Translations under genes and position numbers: made by a program
Shown: piece after piece, positions 44,673-49,702 of the stretch
How the letters are laid out: each line of letters starts with the position of its first letter
Numbering within the stretch: position 1 is the stretch's first letter
The notes under the pieces: model-generated
What the model saw: the letters and a program-made list of their open reading frames with translations, nothing else
The model's database searches: none
Told to the model about the DNA's origin: nothing
Assembly (NCBI GenBank): GCA_910586005.1
Contig: CAJUHG010000011.1
Coordinates: 1 to 49,702 of the forward strand
Length of the DNA stretch: 49,702 nucleotides
From: an uncultured Lachnospiraceae bacterium
GTDB lineage: Bacteria > Bacillota > Clostridia > Lachnospirales > Lachnospiraceae
Direction: 5' to 3'

Positions 44673-46169
44673 ATGAAGAGAAAATATATGTCAATAATTA
44701 CAATCTGCCTTTGTGTTAGTGTTTTAGCAGGATGTCAGGAAACACCCAAAAATTCCTTTGTAAAACAAAAGGGTGCAGCAAACATAAAACAATATGAAAG
44801 TATGGAAGAAAGTAAAAATTCTTTCAAAGATATGCTAGGGGTTAAAGAACATTATAAGAATCAAGCTACTTATGAAAATGGAGTACTTGTGATTGATACA
44901 GATGCAAATGTGATCTTACCAGAGATAAATGTTATGAATACTTATTCTGTATCTGCAAAAAAAGTAAATCAGGATATGATAGACAAGGTGACAAATGCAT
45001 TTTTTGAAAAGGAAGATAAATTTTATAGTACTTATTCTTATAATGAATGGACAAAAGAGGAATATCAAGAGGAAATCACTAGATTAAAAAAATATAAAGC
45101 AGAAGGAAATTTAGACCCATATGAATATGGAAAAGATGAAAATGGAGAATTATATTTTAATATTGATGAAATGATTGAAAGAGATGAAGAAGAGATGAAA
45201 CGTGCACCAGAAGAAGTAACCAAAGAGGAAGTAAAACCTTCTTTTGGCATAGAGTGGATAAGTGATAAAGAGGAGAAGAAAAAGGAGATAGATACAGATC
45301 ATTTTTTTGGTGTTGTAGAAACAAAAAAAGGAAATTATGATTATCAAATTTCTTATGCTCTAAAACCAGATATCACTTTTAAAATTTCAAAAATTAGGGA
45401 AGATTTAGAGGATCCAAGAGAATTTTCTAGTTGGATAGAAGGAGAGTTTTTACTTGATAGTGAAGGAAAGAATTACAACAATTTTTCAGAAGATTTTATA
45501 AAAGAAAAAATAAATATGTCCTATGAAGATGCAGAAAAGATGGCAAAAGAAAAAGTTGAGAAATTGGGATGGGATTTTGAAATTTATGGTTCAGACTATG
45601 CAGTATTTTATCATGGGGAAGGAGGAGCTAAAGAAGACAATGTGTTAGATGGGGGATATTTATTTCATTTTTCTAGGGTATTGGATGGAGCTCCTATCAC
45701 TTATACTTCTTCTTATGGAGGTGCTTTAGAAGATATGGATAGTACATTAGTTCCTTGGAGCTATGAGAGATGTGATGTAATTGTTGGAGACGATGGGATT
45801 CAAAATGTAGAGATTTATAATCCTTATGATATTGGAGAAATTCAAACAGAAAATGTAAAATTAATGGATTTTGAAAGTATTATGAAAATATATGAGCAGA
45901 TGATGGAAGTCTCAAATGCAGATATTGCGGAGTTTGAAAAAAATAGAACTTATCATATTAAAAAAATCACCTTAGGTTATAGCAGAATTTATGACCCAAC
46001 AAAAGATAGTGATACAGGATTAATAGTTCCAACATGGGATTTCTTTGGAGGGTTTGATTGTGAAAATGATGAATATTCAGATAAAAATTCAGGGGAACAT
46101 TCTACGCGAAGTTTTATGACAATCAATGCGATAGATGGTACAGTGATTAATCGGGAGCTTGGATATTAA
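44673..46169 (+). CDS. Lipoprotein, possibly DUF6034 family
   Basis: The start is ATG 44673 with GGAGG nearby; the longer upstream frame has no ribosome site. The 498-residue product has a lipoprotein signal with lipobox VLAGC, lipidated at C21. The mature part is acidic. It includes LVIDTDANVILPEINVMNTYSV (about residues 72-93), which resembles DUF6034 lipoproteins as I remember them. A duplicated YcdB/PepSY-like tail may follow. It lies between the two-component genes and two permease genes on the same strand, so it may be the sensory or substrate-facing part of that system. Confidence 0.82.
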   Translation: MKRKYMSIITICLCVSVLAGCQETPKNSFVKQKGAANIKQYESMEESKNSFKDMLGVKEHYKNQATYENGVLVIDTDANVILPEINVMNTYSVSAKKVNQDMIDKVTNAFFEKEDKFYSTYSYNEWTKEEYQEEITRLKKYKAEGNLDPYEYGKDENGELYFNIDEMIERDEEEMKRAPEEVTKEEVKPSFGIEWISDKEEKKKEIDTDHFFGVVETKKGNYDYQISYALKPDITFKISKIREDLEDPREFSSWIEGEFLLDSEGKNYNNFSEDFIKEKINMSYEDAEKMAKEKVEKLGWDFEIYGSDYAVFYHGEGGAKEDNVLDGGYLFHFSRVLDGAPITYTSSYGGALEDMDSTLVPWSYERCDVIVGDDGIQNVEIYNPYDIGEIQTENVKLMDFESIMKIYEQMMEVSNADIAEFEKNRTYHIKKITLGYSRIYDPTKDSDTGLIVPTWDFFGGFDCENDEYSDKNSGEHSTRSFMTINAIDGTVINRELGY

Positions 46170-46205
46170 AAGTTGATTAGAACTTTAGATAGGAAAGGAA
46201 CTATC

Positions 46206-47108
46206 ATGACAGTTATAAAATCTGCGAAACAAGTAATTGCTGTGGTAAGATGGAATTTTCTAGGATTTTTTCAGAATCCCAGAATTATTATTACTTTTCT
46301 GTTTTCCTTTATTCTTTGTTTTTTCTTAAGTGATAAGGCAATGATGGTAGCTGAGTATTATGATTCTTCTATGCAGGCTTTTGAACCCTTTATTTGGACT
46401 TTTGGAGATGCAACATCTATACTTTTGTGTTCCCTGTTGTTAATCTTATTATTTATTGATTTGCCTAAATTAAGTCCCTTTACTCCTTATATGTTATTGC
46501 GCATGAAGAAAAGTAGATGGATGTTGGCACAATTTTTTTATATTTTGTTTGTGACAGTGCTTTATATGGGATATGTGTTTTTAATTACTAGTCTTCTTTG
46601 TATCAAAAAGACTTTTATAGGAAATATATGGAGTAAAACAGCAGCATTATTGGCTTATTCTCAAATGGGAAGAGAGCTTTCTATCCCTTCTACTGTAAAA
46701 GTTATGGAAAGTACTAGTCCTTTATCTTGCAGTTTTCAGATTATGTTATTATTAGTGTGTTATGCCTTAAGTTTAAGTTTTTTTATGTTGTATTTTCAGA
46801 TGAAAATAGGAAAAAAGGCAGCAATTGCAGCAGGACTTTTTTATAGTTTATGTGGATTTTTGTTAGATCCTAATATTTTAGCCAAGATACTTCATAAGGA
46901 AGAATATGAAATGTATGTAATTCGAAGAATTACAGGTTGGATTAGTCCATTAAACCATGCAACTTATGGAATGCATGATTTTGGATATGATGTTCTTCCA
47001 TCTATTCATCAGTCCTGTTTGATTTTTTGCATGATTTTAATTGTGTTAGCCTCTTTGTCTCTACATACCTTAAAAAAATATAATTTTACTTCTTTTACTG
47101 GAGAATAG
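46206..47108 (+). CDS. Multi-spanning membrane protein, probable ABC-2-type permease subunit
   Basis: The start is ATG 46206 (MTVIKSAKQV) with AAGGAAC upstream; the longer frame begins with TTG at 46173. The 300-residue product has about six hydrophobic segments, at roughly residues 28-45, 72-92, 110-135, 178-200, 210-230 and 270-290. No soluble domain is present. It resembles permeases paired with a separate ATPase, as in bacitracin- or lantibiotic-immunity exporters. The assignment rests on topology and neighbours. Confidence 0.78.
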   Translation: MTVIKSAKQVIAVVRWNFLGFFQNPRIIITFLFSFILCFFLSDKAMMVAEYYDSSMQAFEPFIWTFGDATSILLCSLLLILLFIDLPKLSPFTPYMLLRMKKSRWMLAQFFYILFVTVLYMGYVFLITSLLCIKKTFIGNIWSKTAALLAYSQMGRELSIPSTVKVMESTSPLSCSFQIMLLLVCYALSLSFFMLYFQMKIGKKAAIAAGLFYSLCGFLLDPNILAKILHKEEYEMYVIRRITGWISPLNHATYGMHDFGYDVLPSIHQSCLIFCMILIVLASLSLHTLKKYNFTSFTGE

Positions 47109-47131
47109 AGAAAATCGTTTAGGAGGAACAG

Positions 47132-47848
47132 ATGAAAGAGTTGTTGCAGGAGAAGGGATTATGGATTGCATCCTTGATTTGTTTGATAGCAATGCTTATA
47201 GGATTTCCATTTTACAAGATAGAATTACCTTTAACTACTGGAAGTTTTTTGAATTTTTATCAGACGACATTGGATACTCAACTACTGTTGTTTCTAATAC
47301 CAATTGTAGCTGTATTACCAGTGGGTGCCATATATGTAAGAGAATCTTCTTCTGGATTTTTGAAACTATATATTACAAGAATTAGTCGTATGCAATATAT
47401 CAAAGAAAAGACACTTCAGATTTATGCAGGAGGATTTTTACCTTTTTTTCTTGCAGGTCTCTTTGCAGAGATATTGTGTTTTTTATTTCTCTATCCATTG
47501 GAACTGCAAGGAACGATTTCTTTGGAATCTATGCAAACAGCTTTTGCGCATCTACTAAGAATTTCCCTGATAGGTGGAATTATGGCAGAAATTTCAGGAA
47601 TATTTGCAGCGATTTTTAGAAATTATTATATGGCTTATGGATTGCCTTTTGTGTGTTACTATATGCTTATTATTTTGAAAGAAAGATATTTGCCAGATAT
47701 GTATACCATGTACCCTGGAGAATGGATTGCAGTGAAACAACATTGGGGAACGCAAGGAACTGGAATATGGATTTTCTTAGTTGTATTTTCTCTGGTAGTT
47801 ATGCTATTAAATGGATTGTTACTATATACAAGATTGCAGGAAATTTAA
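47132..47848 (+). CDS. Second membrane subunit, probable ABC-2-type permease
   Basis: This is a 238-residue protein, with AGGAGG six nucleotides before ATG 47132. It has six likely transmembrane helices (about residues 10-30, 50-75, 100-125, 140-165, 170-190 and 210-232). It contains RESSSGFLKLYITRISRMQYIKEK between helices 2 and 3, a cytoplasmic coupling-loop pattern of ABC-2 permeases. With the previous gene and the ATPase it would make a two-permease exporter. Confidence 0.8.
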   Translation: MKELLQEKGLWIASLICLIAMLIGFPFYKIELPLTTGSFLNFYQTTLDTQLLLFLIPIVAVLPVGAIYVRESSSGFLKLYITRISRMQYIKEKTLQIYAGGFLPFFLAGLFAEILCFLFLYPLELQGTISLESMQTAFAHLLRISLIGGIMAEISGIFAAIFRNYYMAYGLPFVCYYMLIILKERYLPDMYTMYPGEWIAVKQHWGTQGTGIWIFLVVFSLVVMLLNGLLLYTRLQEI

Positions 47849-47851
47849 GAA

Positions 47852-47935
47852 ATGAGGAAACTTCCTATTTTGATATCACTTCTGAGAGATTATGTAGATG
47901 AAAAAATTAGAGTTATTCCTCAAAAAGAAAAATAA
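47852..47935 (+). CDS. Possible 27-residue small protein between permease and ATPase genes
   Basis: ATG 47852 opens a 27-codon frame (MRKLPILISLLRDYVDEKI then RVIPQKEK) ending at TAA 47935. AGGAAAT lies 11 nt upstream, within the end of the permease gene. The first half is an amphipathic or hydrophobic helix and the second half is charged. I do not recognise it. It could be an accessory peptide of the transporter or chance. Confidence 0.35.
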   Translation: MRKLPILISLLRDYVDEKIRVIPQKEK

Positions 47936-47964
47936 GTGCAGCTAAAAAGACAGAAAGGGAAAAG

Positions 47965-48603
47965 ATGGGACCTTATATTGTAATAGACCATGTAACAAAA
48001 AAGTTTGGAGAAGATATTATTTTGCAGGATATTTGTATCACTATGGAACGAGGGAAGGTTTATGGAATTTCTGGTAATAATGGCTCTGGAAAAACGGTAT
48101 TAATGAAATGCATCTGTGGTTTTCTTCCAGTAACCAGCGGAAGTATACAGGTAGGAGGTAAAATGATCGGTGTAGAAATTGATTTTCCTGAAAGTATTGG
48201 TGTAATTATTGAAACCCCAGGATTTTTAACAAATCTGAGTGGAATAAGGAATCTAGAAATCTTAGCAGGTTTGAAAAATAAAATTTCTAAAAAAGAAATC
48301 CGAGAAGCCATAGAAAGGGCAGGTTTAAATCCAGATTTAAAGAAAGCTGTGTCCAAATATTCTTTGGGGATGCGTCAGCGTCTTGGAATTGCACAGGCAA
48401 TTATGGAAAATCCAGAATTTTTAATTTTGGATGAGCCTTTTAATGGACTAGACAAACATGGAGTAGAAGATATTAGAAATCTTTTATTGGAGTTAAAAAA
48501 ACAAGGAAAAACTATAATTTTAGCAAGTCATAATAGTGAGGATATCAGAATTTTGTGTGATAAAGTTTATGAAATGGATGCAGGAAGGATGCAAGTATTA
48601 TGA
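47965..48603 (+). CDS. ABC transporter ATP-binding protein (BcrA/LanF-like subfamily)
   Basis: This is a 212-residue ATPase. Walker A is GNNGSGKT at 37-44, the signature is the degenerate YSLGMRQR at 132-139, Walker B is FLILDEP at 152-158, and the H-loop is ILASHN. The SLGMRQR form is typical of bacitracin and lantibiotic self-protection exporters and other drug-type exporters. It is short, ending soon after the H-loop. Its stop overlaps the next ATG by four bases. It should energise the two permeases upstream. Confidence 0.93.
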   Translation: MGPYIVIDHVTKKFGEDIILQDICITMERGKVYGISGNNGSGKTVLMKCICGFLPVTSGSIQVGGKMIGVEIDFPESIGVIIETPGFLTNLSGIRNLEILAGLKNKISKKEIREAIERAGLNPDLKKAVSKYSLGMRQRLGIAQAIMENPEFLILDEPFNGLDKHGVEDIRNLLLELKKQGKTIILASHNSEDIRILCDKVYEMDAGRMQVL

Positions 48604-49702
48604 GGTCGAATCAATTACAGGTTGTCGCTGATTTACAATTAAAATATTCAAAAAAGATAATATTTTTTGTTCTAGTAACGGTCTTGTCTTTTTTATTATT
48701 TTTTCCTAGTTCAGTGAAAGCAGAAGGAAGGATTAGTATAGATACAAATAAGAGATATGAAGGGATGGGAGCATCCTTTTCTAAAGGTTATGAGCCATCT
48801 ATAAAAAAGAATACTATGACTCTTGTGGTTCCCTTTGTAACAGATATGGAAGTGGCAGATAACAGAATTATTGTAGGAATATCTTTTGAAAGAGAAGAGA
48901 ATAGTCCTTTTTATTATAAGAATTATCAAAAAAAGGTGAGAAAAAAGAAGGGTGTATATCTATATCAATGTAAAATAAAATTAAAAGAAGACCGAATCAA
49001 TGGACAATATCCATTACATTTATTTGTACAAGCACAGACCTTAGAGGAAACAATTTTGCAAGATTTTACCATTTATGTGGAAATCACAGATGGAGAGACA
49101 GTTGTTAAAACTGATGGGGAGAAGGTAGAAGAGCCAGAAGATTCTATCCATGAAACTATTCCTGTTGAGCCAGAACAAATTCCAGAACAAATTCCAGAAC
49201 AGATTCCAGAGACTCCTACTATAACAGAAAAAATAAATCACCAACCAAGAGTATTGTTGATAGATAATAGCCTACAAGGAATTTCTTTACAGGCAGGAGA
49301 TAACAGTTTGTGGAATATTTCTGCAAAAAATTGTAACAGGAACCAATCTATAGAGAATATGAAAGTAATCTTGAGTTCTGATCAGAAAGATATTGTTTTT
49401 GAAAAAAATTCTTGGTATTTTGAGCGAGTGGGTTCTGGTAATACTATAGATTTATCGCAGAGTATAAGTGTAGATAAAAAGGCAACTGCGCAATCTGTAG
49501 CTATACAATTTCAATTTGAATATGAAGATAAAGAGGGAAATAGTTATAGTTCTACAGAGATAGTAAATATTTCTATTCGTCAACCACAACAAGCTGAATT
49601 GGTAAATCTGCTTTTTCCAGAAAATATCTATGAATCTGATACAGAGGCTTTATCTTTTCAAATTCAAAATACAGGTCTTGCAGTAATCTATAATGCTAAA
49701 GT
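48600..49702 (+). CDS. Exported protein with beta-sandwich domains, C-terminus beyond window edge
   Basis: ATG 48600 overlaps the ATPase stop (ATGA), with AGGAAGG 11 nt upstream. The frame stays open for 367 codons to the right edge. A basic N-terminus is followed by a hydrophobic segment (residues about 20-37, ending FFPSSVKAEG), a signal peptide or anchor. The remainder is secreted: one domain (about 42-165), a Glu/Pro linker with three EQIP repeats (about 187-203), and a CARDB/COG1361-like beta-sandwich domain. Tight coupling suggests it works with the exporter, perhaps as an extracellular partner. The family is not firmly recognised. Confidence 0.82.
   Translation, partial: MRSNQLQVVADLQLKYSKKIIFFVLVTVLSFLLFFPSSVKAEGRISIDTNKRYEGMGASFSKGYEPSIKKNTMTLVVPFVTDMEVADNRIIVGISFEREENSPFYYKNYQKKVRKKKGVYLYQCKIKLKEDRINGQYPLHLFVQAQTLEETILQDFTIYVEITDGETVVKTDGEKVEEPEDSIHETIPVEPEQIPEQIPEQIPETPTITEKINHQPRVLLIDNSLQGISLQAGDNSLWNISAKNCNRNQSIENMKVILSSDQKDIVFEKNSWYFERVGSGNTIDLSQSISVDKKATAQSVAIQFQFEYEDKEGNSYSSTEIVNISIRQPQQAELVNLLFPENIYESDTEALSFQIQNTGLAVIYNAK

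Overview
The window is chromosomal DNA of a very AT-rich low-GC Firmicute. The gene set and order suggest a member of the Clostridia, most likely Lachnospiraceae; that assignment rests on family resemblance and was not tested. It is centred on the replication origin. Genes left of about 16.0 kb lie almost all on the minus strand and genes right of about 17.3 kb almost all on the plus strand, as expected for leading-strand transcription away from oriC. The exceptions are a hydrolase gene at 8.0 kb and an ABC-type ATPase gene at 37.3-39.0 kb.

Left arm, read away from the origin: rpmH, rnpA, yidD, yidC and jag/khpB, then a terminator, then mnmE, mnmG and rsmG. Next come a plus-strand alpha/beta hydrolase-like gene and a DegS/DegU-like two-component pair whose kinase has Gln where the phosphoacceptor His should be. 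These are followed by two parS sites, parA and parB, a DUF4446 gene, an HD-GYP protein, a DUF3881-type protein, a tRNA-Arg(CCU) and a truncated membrane/coiled-coil protein at the left edge.

The origin is bipartite. Between rpmH and dnaA is a dense array dominated by TTATCAACA/T boxes. Between dnaA and dnaN is an array of canonical TTATCCACA boxes, followed by a DnaA-trio-like run and an AT-rich unwinding element. The right arm then has dnaA, dnaN, an S4-domain gene (yaaA), recF, gyrB and gyrA.

From 26 kb the content is accessory and surface-related. It holds a secreted multidomain GH51 arabinofuranosidase with bacterial Ig-like domains, and a 1794-residue surface protein with a beta-helix, 163-residue repeats and a PKTGD sorting motif. 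A class B sortase gene that probably anchors this protein follows directly. Next are a predicted ABC-class ATPase (minus strand), an xpaC-telA pair, and a six-gene envelope module running to the right edge: response regulator, sensor kinase, lipoprotein, two permeases with an ABC ATPase, and an exported protein cut by the window end.

Several intergenic regions in the accessory part carry unexplained repeats and hairpins. There is a two-copy repeat (39.06 and 42.36 kb) with a conserved stem and a 36-nt loop insertion in one copy, a 56-bp tandem repeat (39.3 kb), and a 62-bp tandem repeat between the kinase and regulator genes (43.14 kb). There are also two clusters of hairpins that look like structured RNA (39.10-39.22 and 42.15-42.24 kb).
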